Assembly: GCA_016808115.1 (NCBI GenBank)
Contig: JAEQBH010001846.1
Location: 248,001 to 312,000, forward strand
Source: Tetrastigma voinierianum
Lineage: Eukaryota; Streptophyta; Magnoliopsida; Vitales; Vitaceae
DNA length: 64,000 nt
Direction: 5' to 3'
Positions 34,450 through 45,930 of this stretch are shown here, one piece after another (position 1 is the first letter of the stretch; every line of letters starts with the position of its first letter). The position numbers were made by a program, and so were the translations under genes. The notes beneath the pieces are model-generated. The model was not told the DNA's origin and did no database searches. It saw only the letters and a program-made list of their open reading frames with translations.

Positions 34450-37000
34450 TTATAGATTGCCAAAGGCTCTTTTGCACTGTGAGTCAGTAATAGCTCGTTC
34501 TTCAATGCTTCCTTTATTCTTTGAAGTTTCATTTTTGATCGCAGCATATGTGCCAGAAATGTCTTTCTATAGTTGACTTTGGATTCCCGGTCATGCGAAC
34601 ACGACTTCGGAATCTACAAATAATGTTGAAATTTGAATGATTCAGTAGAAAAAACTTCGTCACGGAAGAAACTACAGTTGAGATATCAATGAGTTGGGTC
34701 AATCTTAAGATCACTTCCAATTCTGGAGTTGTTCACGGATGGTAGATCGCTCATCACCCGGACCAAAATAATTTGTGCCACTAGATGATGGACCATCTTC
34801 AGTGACACCGGATGTTTGAGAGCTTGTATTGTTGTATCAGTTAAGAATGATGAATTCAAGATCCGAATCGTCTGACCTTGTTGGAGTAGATTTTGATCCC
34901 TGATCATCGACCACCACATTATTGGATTCAATGACTGTGTTGGTCCTTTTATTTATGAACTGGCCAAGGCTTAGTTGGCCATTGAATATCTACTAAATAT
35001 ACCCTCATCTCTTTTGGAATCGAATGTACTCATTTGCTCCCTATCATTGAGGATAAAATAGGTACTACCATACTCATAAAAGTACTTTATGTTTGGTTTC
35101 CAACCTCTCTAGATTTCATAAGGTGTCATAGTTGTTCTTGGGTGAAGGTAGACCTTGTTCAAAGTATAACAGATTATGTTCAAGGCTTTGGCTCAAAACT
35201 TTACTGGAACATTTTTTTCTTTAAGCATAACCTAAGCCATTTGTTGTAGTGTTATGTTCTTCCCTTCTTCCACCCCATTCTATTGGGGTGTCTTATGAGC
35301 AGTGAATTCATGGTTTATCCCATGTTTATTGTAGAACTTAGTGAAGAGACAGTTTTCAAACTCCTTTCCATGATCGCTCCTTATCTTGATAGCCTTCTTA
35401 AGTTGTCTGTTCTTTTCATGCATTAACTTTAGAAACAATATCCTATAGGCATTAAATGTGTCAGATTTCTCTCTAAGAAGGTTTACCCATGAGAATCTTG
35501 AGTAGTCATCAACACAAACAAATGCATACCTTTTTCCTCCTGTACTTTCAACCTGCATTGGTCCCATTATGTCCATGTGAAAAAGTTCTAGGACTCTTGT
35601 GGTAGAGGGATGTTGCACCATCTTGTGAGACATCCTAATATGATTCTCAATTTGACATGGACCGCACACCTTTCCAAGATCAATCTTCATCTTTGGAATT
35701 CCCAAAACAGTCTCGACAACAATAGTTTCATTAAGGCTTTTTTGATTAATGTGGTCGGAATCATCTTCTATACTAGGTTGTTAACAATTTAGTGTATATG
35801 AAGATAGTTTTTGGCGATCTTTTATCCCTCCATAACACATGTATTTTGGTGATTTTGACAAATAAATTATTCTCACCTGATTGGTATCTTGATAGATTGA
35901 CCTTTAGCCCACATTCATAATACAAGAAACTTGTTTTCTAATTTTTGGCATTCTGGAAGACTTTTTAAAGAGGCCACGCACAAATCTGGCCTTCAGGGTG
36001 TCTTTGATATCACACACACTCTAGATTCCAAGGTTGTAGATTGGTAAGAAATTCTTTATTACATGTCATGTGTTTGGAGCTTCCACTGTCAAAGTAGCAT
36101 TTTTACTCGACATTCACATTGAGAGACGTGCATGCCACAAAGCACCTTCCATCCCTTTTTACAAACCAAATTTGTTTAGTATTCAGGTGTTGCTTCCGTT
36201 GTCTCACCTTCTGATGCATCAAGAAGTGAGAACATTCCCTTCGGACATGTCCTTGCTTCTTGCAATAATAACATCCGAGATTTTGTCTCTTTGATGGCCG
36301 GTTATTCCTACTGCCAATGTGATAGTGGGTTTTGCTTGTTTGGATAGCTTTTGTGGGGGCATGAGATTTAGTTTATGAACTTTCTCCCTTGAACCCTAGG
36401 CCTTTGTGGTCTTTTATTGTCTTTCCCATCAACAAAATTTGATCTAAGGCCGTGGTTTTAGAATTCATCATACGCATAGTTTTCTTAATATGTTCCAATT
36501 CATTCAAAGACTCTTCCTTTTAATTCTTCAAGACATTGACTTGTTTGACTAACTCATTTCCTCTCTACGGATGAGAGATTTGCTTGAAGTATTGTTCTCG
36601 TTAATGCATCCGCACTAGTTTCTTTTACATGACTTTGTAGGAGTGAGCCATCTCTTCATCAAAGATTTCTTCATAATCACCACTTTCCACATCAGTTGTT
36701 GCAACATCTGATGGACCAAATGTTGTCATTGAGACAAGTGACTCGTAGGTTGATGCATCAACTGGTGGACTAAATTCAGAAATTGTCAGATTTCTCGAGC
36801 ACTATTACGTTGTGAAAGAGCTGACTAGTGCTGCGATTCATTATGAGATGTTCTCCCTCATTACTTATGCTATTGAATCATCATCATTCATGTGTTGGCA
36901 CATTAGTAGGCAATAATAATCTCATACTACATTTCATGCATTGGATCCTTAAAGTGTTATTTTACACCAAACATTAGCTCCATGATTTCTGCTTATTTTG
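34450..37000 (-). mobile_element. Copia element H fragment, minus strand
   Basis: From right to left on minus: a gag end with zinc knuckle near 36.27 kb (CYYCKKQGHVRRECSHFLMH), the protease end and GAG-pre-integrase part (about 35.7-36.1 kb), an open integrase at 35280-35705, and the linker and N-terminal RT region down to about 34.45 kb. The main part of RT and RNase H is missing. Stops and frameshifts are present. It lies inside intron 4 of the NLR gene in antisense direction. Outer LTRs were not found. Confidence 0.75.
35280..35705 (-). pseudogene. Copia H integrase, core domain
   Basis: 141 codons without stop: CGPCQIENHIRMSHKMVQ (HHCC end), VLELFHMDIMGPMQVESTGG (first Asp), YAFVCVDDYSRFSWV, then IKIRSDHGKEFENCLFTKF (second Asp) and GINHEFTAHKTPQ. 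These are the strongly conserved steps of copia integrase, which inserts the cDNA copy into the genome. The reading frame ends at the right place to continue into the NG(V/I)xERxN block, which follows to the left in another frame. Confidence 0.9.
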
Positions 37001-38621
37001 TGAGAAGCATTGAAGAGGTTAGGGGCATAAATCATAGTTGTATATTGAGGGAAGGTACCTTTCATTCGTCTGTTCAGATTCTTCACTACCTAATAACCCT
37101 TTGAGGCAAATAGTTAGATAATCCACGGATCTCACTCAATAACTTAAGGCGCAAACTCATTACCATTGAAGAGAATAATTTCACCCCTGTCAAGGAAGGT
37201 GTTCTACTAAGTTGTTGCATCAAGTGATCACCTTACCGTCGAAAACTAAGGTCTACCCAAGATATATATCAATGATTAATCTATACAGAAAATAAAGCAG
37301 AAATGTAGAAACCAAAATGATACCACCTGAGGAGACAAAAGATTGGTCCACATGGTTTGCAAAAAAAGCCTAGATCCTTTGGGCACGAGCAGAATACAGG
37401 AATTTCACTATATGTAAGTGGGTTCTGCGGAATTGGTCTTATGAGACAAGACTCCCCCTTTCTACTTATTAGTCTTACCTGCTTTTCTCATAGTGAAACA
37501 TGGAAATAACCTCCCCTTATTTCCCCATACATCACATTTGGACTCAGCACCAAAAGCCTAATCACTCTCTTTCAACCAGAGTAACACCATTGCTCATAAT
37601 CAAGGCTTAGAGTATTACTTGTTGCAACTACTTCAACCGTAAGTAGCTCCTCCAGAAATCTCCTTCATGTTCGTTCAATCAATTGCATGAACGACTATTC
37701 TCTATTTGCGACCTCACCAGGAGATCTTCCCCGATATTCTCTGGCACATGTTTCCTAATATGTTTCAACAGCCCAGTAGGAAGATTATATGATTTTTATT
37801 CTATGTCCATCACAATTAGAGATCGCCACTTCCATAGAAATCTCTGAAATGAATCCAATCTCTACGGTTGAGTTCAGCTTGATATTTCCCAATAGCTCCC
37901 TCTATTATTCCTTAGCCTTCTCAGTGAATCTTAGCTTCTAATTTTCTCAATATTCCCTCCAAAATCAGGTTGGATTGAATATGGTAAGTTGTGTCAAATA
38001 GCTTGATCTACCATCTCATGTGATAATTGCTATGACATCGAATTTTGCTATTGGAAAACATGTGATTTATTTTTAATAAGAAATATCTAAATATATGGGA
38101 ATGCTTGTTTACAGGATATCAATTTTTACAATTTAGCCCCAGCTTTGTTTGCTCTGTCCTTGGCATTTTGATAACCAAATCAAGCTTCATGGGTGATCAG
38201 TGATATAACAAGTCTGAGAGATCTAGGAAAGGGCAAGTGAAAATGAAGTCAATAAACTCTGATGACCCCTGCATGCATGCAAGGAAGTCAGGAATTCAAA
38301 TTCAGAAGATATCTTATATATAAAGAAAAAAGGGGTTCAGAAATTTTGATTCTATCATGAATGATATGAAAATCTGAATTTAACAAATTAACAAGCTGTT
38401 ATTTATTGATTTTATTATACATATATATAAAGAAAAGGAACAAATTTTGATTATATCATGGATGAGTTTGAAAATAATTGCTTCGTGTGATGTTAAAATT
38501 GTTTAATACGAAAATGTGAGATATAGACAATTTCTTCTTCCCATATTCTCTGTTAACATCCTCTTCGTATATATCTCCTAACAATAATCTCAAGATTAAT
38601 CATGTGATTGATCTCATGCAG
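37001..38621. other. End of intron 4, AT-rich, nothing recognised
   Basis: Some of it may be the leader or LTR of copia H. No coding part was seen. It ends with GATCTCATGCAG, a fair splice acceptor. Confidence 0.4.
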
Positions 38622-39295
38622 CAGTGATGAATATCTGGATTTTAGTCATTACCAAAAGATATGGCACGATAAGTTTACTGCAAGATTCAGCACAGCAACC
38701 TAAAAAAGATTGTCTGTTGAGTCTAATAAAAACTGGAGAAAGATTGTTATTCCTTACATATGTCAAGTCTACAAATTGTGAAGATAGTGGCCTGTAACTC
38801 AGTGGAAAGAGGTTTTCGATCTGGAAATAGATATGTGAGAGAAAGTCTTGCACTTCAGTTACGAGAATTGTGTTTAGATAATCTAAAGCATCTGAAGTGC
38901 GTATGGAATAAGACTCCTCAAGGACTTGTTACCTATGAAAACTTAAACCGTGTAAAAATTTCTGGTTGTCCGAGTTTCCAAACTCCTTTTCCAGGTTATG
39001 TGATGAGAAGCCTTCTTCAAGTTAAAGAAGTAGATATGATCTCTTATGGAGTGGATCAGGACATTGTTGAGTACATAGATGTAGCAGAAGTAGTGAGCAT
39101 GTTCTTATTCCCTGAACCAACCTCTCTAACAAATTCCTGCCTAGAAAAACTTGAATGTTTTTATGTGGGACTGCATACTTTAAGGTGGCCAATGGCGAGA
39201 GACACTGGAAGTGAAGGATTTGGCAAGGGAATCTGGAGATACTGGCTTCTGAACTAAAGAAAACAGAGGAGCAACCCATCTTCCTTTGTGATAAG
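38622..39295 (+). pseudogene. NLR LRR exon 5 (after the retroelement block)
   Basis: The first 130 bp read QKIWHDKF and RLSVESNKNWRKIVIPY in changing frames. The open part from 38760 contains SSLQIVKIVACNSVERGF, LALQLRELCLDNLKHLKCVW, NKTPQGLVTYENLNRVKISG and CPSFQTPFPGYVMRSLLQVK, and so on to LEKLECFYVGLHTLRWPM. This is the C-terminal LRR type of At4g27190-like NLRs. At about 39.22 kb the frame shifts; the continuing phrase LEILASELKKTEEQPIFLCD ends at GATAAG with donor GTAAGA. A complete copy would join exon 4 by phase 0. The 5' part is weak. Confidence 0.8.
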
Positions 39296-39510
39296 GTAAG
39301 AGCCCAAATTCAATTCTTTGATTTTGTCCCAACTCTGGTAGCATTAGAAGATTCCTAAAACTTCATGTTAAAGCCCTGCCGCTTCAGCCAGTACATGACT
39401 GGTGATCCATGATATATATTATTATCAATGGCATTTAAGATTTGAAGTATTTAAAAAATTAGTACCTTGATTTTATCATTTAAGATTTGAAGTATTTAAA
39501 AAACTTGCAG
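39296..39510 (+). other. Intron 5 with 45-bp duplication at the acceptor
   Basis: Donor GTAAGAGCCC, acceptor ACTTGCAG. The segment CATTTAAGATTTGAAGTATT at 39432 is repeated at 39477, so the last stretch of the intron is a tandem duplication of 45 bp. Confidence 0.8.
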
Positions 39511-39978
39511 GTTGCATTCCCTAACTTGGAAGTCTTGAATCTCTCTCTCAAATTGGAGGAGATAACGGATCTTCAAAGTTTATTCCAGGGCCCCTCACAC
39601 TAATCTAAAGATCCTGACGGTTTGAAAACTGCGGATTCCTACGGAATCCTTTCCACTCAATTTATACAGTGCTTAAACAATTTAGAGAAAAGCTAACGGT
39701 GAAAAAATGGCAGCCTAATGCAAAAATAATTGATCTGAAGGGATTTGATTATTGCAATGTTAAAGGTGTTGAGATCCTCTCCAAGATAGAAGAACTGAGC
39801 TTAATCGATCTACCTGAGCTGAAACATATATGCAAGAACAGCCCTACACAGGTTTCGTGCTTTCAAAACTTGAAATCGCTACAGATGAAGAAGTGCAACA
39901 GCTTGAAGTATCTTTTCTTACCTTCCATGGCATTGGGTGTAATGCAACCAACACTTAAGCATATAGAACATTGTCGAG
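39511..39978 (+). pseudogene. NLR LRR exon 6, first part
   Basis: Begins VAFPNLEVLNLSLKLEEITD after the acceptor, has a stop (TAA at about 39601) and a frame break before 39669, and then reads KIEELSLIDLPELKHICKNS, PTQVSCFQNLKSLQMKKCNS and LKYLFLPSMALGVM. At about 39975 a one-base shift moves the coding frame into the long repeat array that follows. The last part (CFQNLKSL...CNSLKYLF..SMALG...L) is already the consensus of the repeat array. Confidence 0.8.
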
Positions 39979-41130
39979 ATGGAAAACATTGTTACTGCGC
40001 AAGACAAAGGTTTCAAAAACCAGCGTGTACAGGCTTCATGCTTCTGGAACTTGAAATCTATACTAGTGAAGCAGTGTCTAACCACAAAATCCCTTTTTCC
40101 ATCGTCCATGGTGTTGGGTCTTCTGCAACTCCAAGACTTACGTATAGAGCATTGCTTTAAGATGGAAGAAATTATCTTGGAAGATGGCGATGTAGGCAAC
40201 GGGCCCGGAGATGTATCGTTCTTCCAGAACCTGGAAATTGTTCGTATCACTCATTGTGATAGCTTGAAACATCTTTTCTCACCTTGCATGGCGTTGGGCC
40301 TTGGGCAACTGCAGGACTTATGCATAGAGCATTGCTCTAAGATGGAAGAAGTCATCATGGGAGATGGGGATAAGAGCAACAGGCCCAAAAAAGTATCACC
40401 CTTTCGGAACTTGAAATTAGTACGGGTGATGCATTGTGATAGCTTGAAACATCTTTTTTCGCCTTGCTTGGCGTTGGGACTTCAGCAACTCCAAGACTTA
40501 CACATAGAGCATTGCTCTGAGATGGAACACATCATCATGGAAGATGGGGATACTCATACGAACAAAGAAATCATCATAGAAGATGGGGATACGAGCAACA
40601 GGCCCCAAAAAGTATCATCGTCCTTAGGGAACTTGAAAATTGTACGGGTGATGCACTGTCATAGCTTGAAACATCTTTTCTCGCCTGGCATGGCGTCGGG
40701 CCTTGTGCAACTCGAAGACTTATACATAGAGCACTGCTCTAAGATGGAAGAAATCATCATGGGAGATGGGGATAAGAGCAATAGGCCCCAACTAGTATCA
40801 TCCTTTCAGAACTTGAAAATTGTACAGGTGATGCATTGTGATAACTTGAAACATCTTTTTTCGCCTTGCATGGCGTTGGGCCTTCAGCAACTCCAAGACT
40901 TACGCATAGAGCATTGCTCTGAGATGGAACACATCATCATGGAATATGGGAATATGAGCAACAAGCCCCAACAAGTATCGTCCTTACAGAACTTGAAATC
41001 TGTATGTGTGAGGTATTGTGATAAATTGATGTATCTTTTTTCATCTTCCATGGCGTTTGGTCTTGTACAACTCCAAGACACATGCATAGAGCATTGCTCT
41101 AGGATGCAAGGAATTGTCACGGCAGAGGCG
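39960..41130 (+). repeat. Tandem array of 180-bp units in the LRR exon
   Basis: The marker ATAGAGCATTGCTCTAAGAT recurs at about 39964 (diverged), 40144 (one mismatch), 40324, 40504 (variant), 40726, 40906 (variant) and 41086 (variant). The spacing is 180 bp except for 222 bp between the fourth and fifth, caused by an extra 42 bp (about 40555-40600) that duplicates the GAAGATGGGGATAC phrase. The period is a multiple of three, so the frame is kept. Confidence 0.9.
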
Positions 41131-41247
41131 GTAGTTACAGGTAAGATCATCAATTTTCATCAGATGACCCGTCTTTTACTTCTGAAGTTGCCCGAACTAA
41201 GAAGTTTCTATCAAAGAACTGAGACTGGGTTGCTCTTTGGCGAAGAG
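39979..41247 (+). CDS. NLR LRR exon 6, 60-aa tandem repeat array
   Basis: Open to the donor at 41247 (GAAGAG then GTTAGC). Units read about FQNLKIVRVMHCDSLKHLFS, PCMALGLQQLQDLRIEHCS, then EMEHIIMEDGD with a variable NRPQ(K/Q)VS linker. Cys, Leu and His positions are conserved in each unit. These are LRRs of the C-H-rich kind typical of the C-terminal third of this NLR class, but here they are copied in near-identical tandem form. The last unit goes into VVTGKIINFHQMTRLLLLKL and PELRSFYQRTETGLLFGEE. No stop is present in over 420 codons, in contrast to the rest of the gene. An ATG at 39979 exists but is not a likely real start. Confidence 0.85.
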
Positions 41248-42022
41248 GTTAGCATTTTCCTTTCCTTTTTCTTTCTTTTTCTTCTTTTTGTTTCTTTTCA
41301 ACTTACGTATAAAGTAATCAATTTAACTTTTAAGAGGAAAAACATATAATTGATAAAAGAATTAACTGTTTCCTACTCTTATTTGGAATCAAGGAACTTT
41401 CAATATGGTGGATTTTTCAAACGATGCTTGTCCCGTGGGTTGCTTACAAAATTTGCATTGTGATAGATACAAGGAGAATTTTGTTTAAGTGCTAAAATAA
41501 ATTGTGTTTAAATTATAATTTTTTAGTAAAATTACTTTTATTACAAATTCTTTCCCCTCCTCAAATCATTTAATTTGCATTGTGTGTGTTCCTATATAAT
41601 TAGGATACTAACCAGTTGCTGATAAAAGCCACGATTGATGGAGAACCTCTATTTATAATTGCTATTATTTTTTTGTTACTATTTTTACATTTAAAGTAAT
41701 TTGTTATGAATCTCTTATTTACCATTATGTGAATTAGTCAACCTACATGGATGTGCATGGACGGAAAGTAAACGACCATACCACCTAACAAGAAATGTAT
41801 ATTATGTCTTAAAGATATCCAGTTTAATGGCTGAAGTTTAATAGGATTCCTACCAGGGAACAAATTTAAGAATTTACCACCTACATAGATTAAAGATTTC
41901 TAGAACAATAGTGTAAAAAGAAACGATTAATAATAATCCAAAACCGTTCGCGACAAAAAGGACAAAAGATAAAATATGAACCATATGGAAGTAAATAATC
42001 ATGAAAAAATTTTCTTCAATTT
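41248..42022 (+). other. Downstream of the last visible LRR exon
   Basis: Starts with GTTAGCATTTTCC and is AT-rich. The final exon and polyadenylation signal of the NLR were not recognised. The retroelement nest starts at 42023. Confidence 0.5.
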
Positions 42023-42236
42023 TGTAGAAACTAAGAGAAGAAGAGTTGGAGGAATGAATTCCTTGTCTCTTCCATTAAGTCATCATACACACACACACAC
42101 ACACATATATATATAAGAAGGTTAGGTTATACAGTTGTTAAAATGATCTACTCTTCCTAAATGGTTACAACCCTATAAGTAAAGTATCATAATAAGATAC
42201 AAACCAATATGTTAACATATGATACATACTATAACA
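42023..42236 (-). repeat. 3' LTR of copia A
   Basis: About 214 bp, TG...CA, next to a polypurine tract (minus CCAACTTGAGGGGGAT). Contains a (CA)n(TA)n microsatellite (42089-42116). The left border TGTAGAAAC is chosen because copia LTRs often end in TTTCTACA on their own strand. Confidence 0.6.
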
Positions 42237-42651
42237 ATCCCCCTCAAGTTGGAGTATAGATGTTAATCATGCCCAACTTGTTACATAGGTAACTAACCTG
42301 GTCTCCACTTAAGGCCTTTGTAAAGATATCACCTAATTGTTCTCCAGTCTTCACGTATCCTGTATAAATTAAACCGAGTTGTATTTTCTAAAGGACAAAA
42401 TGACAATCTATCTCTATATGTTTAGTTTGTTCATGGAAAACAGGATTAGAGGCAATATGAAGGGAAACATAGTTGTCACACTAGAGCTTTGCTGGGACTG
42501 AGGTTTTAATACCGACTTTCGCCAAAAGTTGATGGAGCTAAGAAGTAATCTACATATCGTAAAGATTATTGCCATTTACTCTATACTTAGATTTTACGAT
42601 GGAATCGAGGAAACTGACACTTTATTTTTACTCTTTCGTGAAACTAGACTA
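42237..42651 (-). pseudogene. Copia A RNase H, C-terminal part
   Basis: The minus strand reads SNPVFHEQTKHIEIDCHFV, KIQLGLIYTGYVKTGEQLGD, IFTKALSGDQVSYLCNKL and GMINIYTPT. This is the well-known copia pol C-terminus (ADIFTKAL, LGMINIYSPT) right before the polypurine tract. Frames change twice between 42.40 and 42.65 kb. Confidence 0.85.
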
Positions 42652-45047
42652 TGACACCCACAGCAGGGGTTAGATTTGATTACCCATCAACCCGAAAATA
42701 TGTTGTGTGGGTAGCGAGGGTAACATGATGCCACAACTTGAGTCCCATTTCACCAGGGATCAATCACGATAAAAGAGTGACCACCAGTCACTTCCTACAT
42801 TTATATACAAACATACGCGGTATATCATCAATATTCTAATAAGAATTTAATTACAATTCTTTTGCTCTGAAAACACTAGTTCTCATCTTTACAAAAATGA
42901 TTACAAAGCCCTGGCTTAGAAGCACTCTTCGCCCTTACGGCCACACGGATCACGAACCCGTCCATCGACGTATATTCAATACCTAAAATGTTTTTCCCAT
43001 ATAGGGTGAGCCGTACTTGATGAAAAATTCTAAAGAAGTTTACTCGGCCAAGTACACATGCAATGTTCACCTGACATTTACGCATCAACGTTCGATAAAG
43101 AATATGTTAATTCCCAAATGGAATCTTACATGCCATGATATGAAATGAGAATGCGGCACTCCACCCATGCATCGTATAGAGTCTTTACCAGCTCCATTAT
43201 ACCACAGAATTCACTTACCGACTCTTACCACATATTGCGATGCCAATGTGTGATAAAATCCATCATTGGTGGATTACATCCAATGATCATTTTACAAAAC
43301 AAATTCATTTGTTTTCAAACCAAAAGCTTTGTGGATGGTACACCTCAATAATCATTTATATATTCAAAACCATGTGTCTTTTTGTGGGCAACGAATTTAG
43401 GTCCACCCTGACTTCATACGCCTTCCCCACACTTTCACCATAGGCTTCCAGTTGGAAATATGTATAACCACATGCGGGGTTTCACCCAGGGAGTGTCTAT
43501 CCACCGCTTGCTATTACAGAGCACATATTTTCATTTTTGAATTTAAGCTGTCGTGTGACTCACATTTGGACTTTGTCAGCGTCAGTCTTTGCAAATCCTG
43601 ATCAATCACGAACATAGTGTTGATTCATATCATGCACTCACACCAGTGTCATACGATGTCCTCATGCATGATGCAATGCAATCTTGCCATTGCATGTCTA
43701 TACCATATTATATATATGATGAGATACTATGGATAATTAATTTCATGCATACACGTGCATCTTGAGACAATTATAACACATGCTTATAATTCCAAACATC
43801 ATTCATTTAATGTCAGAATAATAGCACACAAATATTAACATTATACGACATAACGACGTCGGTGTGTGGCCCATCGTAGGGTTTGCCTGAGCCGGTCGCG
43901 GGACCCGCAGGTAGAAGGCCATTACACCGACCCTGAGCCTAGCCACGGCCCGACCTCGAGGCAGCGACTCTAAAAGGCCATAGAATCAATCCAAATCACA
44001 ATTCATACAAAGGCCACAACACCGGCGCCGCGAGGCCCGTAGTTAGGCCACAAAACCAATCATGGAGTAGTCTGAAATCGGTCCGAAATCGGCCACGAAT
44101 GACCTTTGAAAATCGATCCTAAAAATACGAACACAAATTGATAAACAACCTAAGCTACAATAGTCCTGGAAAATAGACCATAACTTGAGCTGTAGAGGTC
44201 AAATTAGAGTGATTCAAAAGCCTAATATCAAGTTTATAAAGATCGTTTTAACTACGGACAGAGCCAAAGTCCTCTGTTTCCCCGGCTGAAAGCCTATCCC
44301 GAATCTTGCAGTGTGTAGGATCAAAACCAAGCAGCATTCCCTCATTCCAAAATTTGGTCAAATGGCCCCTTAGGGCAAAAAAACACAACCACTCATCCCT
44401 TAGGGTAAACCAAAGTAGGAAGAATATATACCTCTTGGAGCGTAGCCCTCGTCGCGTAGACGGACTTTACTCCTTAATTAAAATAATTATGACATTCGTG
44501 GCGTAGATCGGAGGAAAGAAAGCCGGAGTGGTCTCCCTTCATCTCGTTCCTTTCCTCATTTCTCCTTCTTTCTCTCCTTTCTCCCTTTCTCTTCTCTCTT
44601 TCTTTTCTCTCTACTCGAACTGATTTCCTCCCCCTACCCACACTTATCTCTCACTTTGATAGACTTGACACATGGCTATTCTCAAGCCATGTGTCACTCA
44701 CATGGCATGTGTCATATGTCGTGTATCACATGCCATGTGTCCTGCCATGTGTCACTATGACACCACTTAATCAAGCCAAGTGTCACTTATGCCCTATGCA
44801 CCATGCCATGCGTCATCATGCCATGTGTCACCCGACACCCGTTGCCTCGAAAAACTTGAAATTTCGACTATCTCGGAATTCAACGAAATTCGCCTAAGTA
44901 ACTAGATTTCGTGAGACGAATGTAGCGGTGTTGTTCGTTTCGTCATTCGAAATCTAGAAAATTTCCAGGGTTTCAACCTGTATAGTAGCAGTAAATTTAT
45001 GTTTTTCCATTTTTTCAAAAAAAATTCAATTTTTCCTGGGTTTTACA
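42652..45047 (-). repeat. Left (3') LTR of gypsy B, 2.4 kb
   Basis: Collinear with the right LTR. For example AATATTCTAATAAGAATTTA occurs at 42.83 and 50.03 kb, and CCCATATAGGGTGAGCC at 43.00 and 50.19 kb. Towards the end it has a dense cluster of CATGTGTCA/CACATGGC phrases (44.66-44.84 kb), also present in the right LTR. Confidence 0.85.
44660..44840. repeat. Cluster of CATGTG/CACATG motifs in LTR B
   Basis: At least eight copies of CATGTGTC, CACATGG or near variants lie within 180 bp. CACATG/CATGTG is an E-box that plant bHLH (MYC-type) factors can bind. Here it may be an LTR enhancer or simply a satellite-like expansion. The right LTR keeps the cluster at 58.30-58.44 kb. Confidence 0.5.
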
Positions 45048-45930
45048 TTCTTCCCCCCTTAAAAGAATTTCGTCCCCGAAATTCACACACATATACATAC
45101 AATCACATTCATATGCAATAGTTATTTTAATCTCAAAATGACTAGAAAACATACTTGCATCCTCAAATAAGAAAGGATAGTTGGTATGCATAGTGTTCTC
45201 GCGTTTTCATGTTGCCTCCTTTACTCCTTGGTACTTGCCATAACACCTTTACTAGCTTTACAGTTTTGCCTCACAAAACCTGATCCCAGATAATACTTAC
45301 GGGTCCCTCCTCAAAAGTTCTATCCTCATCAATAATAAGCTCCCCTTAATCCACTACATGAGTCGGTTGGAGTGTACTTTCGGAGCATGGAGACATGGAA
45401 ACACTCGATAAGTTTGGCGGTAATGCCAATCGGTAAGCAACAGTACCCACCCTCTCGAGTACCTCGAAGAGCCCAATATACCTCAGTGATAGCTTTCCTT
45501 GCTTACTGAATTTGACCACTCATCACTTTTAAGGAGACATGGTCTCCCATCTCAAACTCTAAAGGTCGTTGTCATCTGTCAGCGTAGCTCTTCTGTTGGC
45601 TTTGAGCTTTGAGAAGACGCTTTCGTATCAAATCCACTTTCTTGGAGGTGTCTCTAACCAACTCTGGACCAGTGGTGGATCTCTCTTCGTCCAAAAAACC
45701 GGAGATTGACATGACATCTCATATAGTGCCTTATAGGGTGCCATCTGTATGCTTGCACATTATTATTATGAGTGAATTACTTAGAATTAAATGCTCTTCC
45801 CGGCTACCTTGAGATAAGGCCTTCAGTAGCATGTCCTCGCGCGTGCGGATGGTTCTTCATTTGATCGTCCGTCTGGGGGCGAAAAGGTGCTCTTCTAAAA
45901 ATGGGTTGTAAACCTGGGATCCCGAATCGA
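45048..45930 (-). pseudogene. Gypsy B integrase C-terminus and chromodomain-like region
   Basis: After the polypurine tract, the minus strand near 45.35-45.51 kb reads KLSLRYIGLFEVLERVGTVA followed by YRLALPPNLSSV, with a later HVVD-x-x-ELIIDED. This is the GPFEVLERVG.VAYRLALPP...VFHVS.LRKY block that precedes the chromodomain in Tekay/Del-like chromoviruses. The chromodomain itself cannot be read clearly. Confidence 0.65.

Larger units (their letters stand above)
16713..41247 (+). pseudogene. CC-NB-ARC-LRR (NLR) gene, At4g27190/RPS2 type, broken
   Basis: A single gene is inferred from an N-terminal CC-NB-ARC region followed, on the same strand, by at least five LRR exons with matching borders (exons end GAAAAG or GAAGAG before GTT and begin GTTTCATTC or GTTGCATTC). 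NLRs of this class sense pathogen effectors and act as ATP-driven switches in the cytoplasm or at the plasma membrane. Exons lie at 16713-19137, 21288-21863, about 26208-26704, 27390-27875, about 38622-39295 and 39511-41247. The span is long because of introns, one of which carries 10 kb of retroelements. Stops at 17775, 17808 and 21471 and several frameshifts prevent one continuous protein. Either this is a pseudogene or the sequence has indel errors. The 3' end is not seen; a gypsy/copia nest starts at 42.0 kb. It could also be two neighbouring paralogues, one lacking its 5' part. Confidence 0.75.

Noticed and set aside
34529..34931. Possible host gene on minus in intron 4
   Set aside because: Position and the INMQEELN-like surroundings place it between integrase and RT of copia H.
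28383..38000. A CRISPR-like or satellite array in the repeat-rich intron
   Set aside because: No regularly spaced identical repeats with unique spacers; the repeats are LTR pieces and microsatellites.
39918..40250. Minus-strand ORFs opposite the LRR array
   Set aside because: They are shadows of the repetitive LRR coding strand and contain no independent motif.
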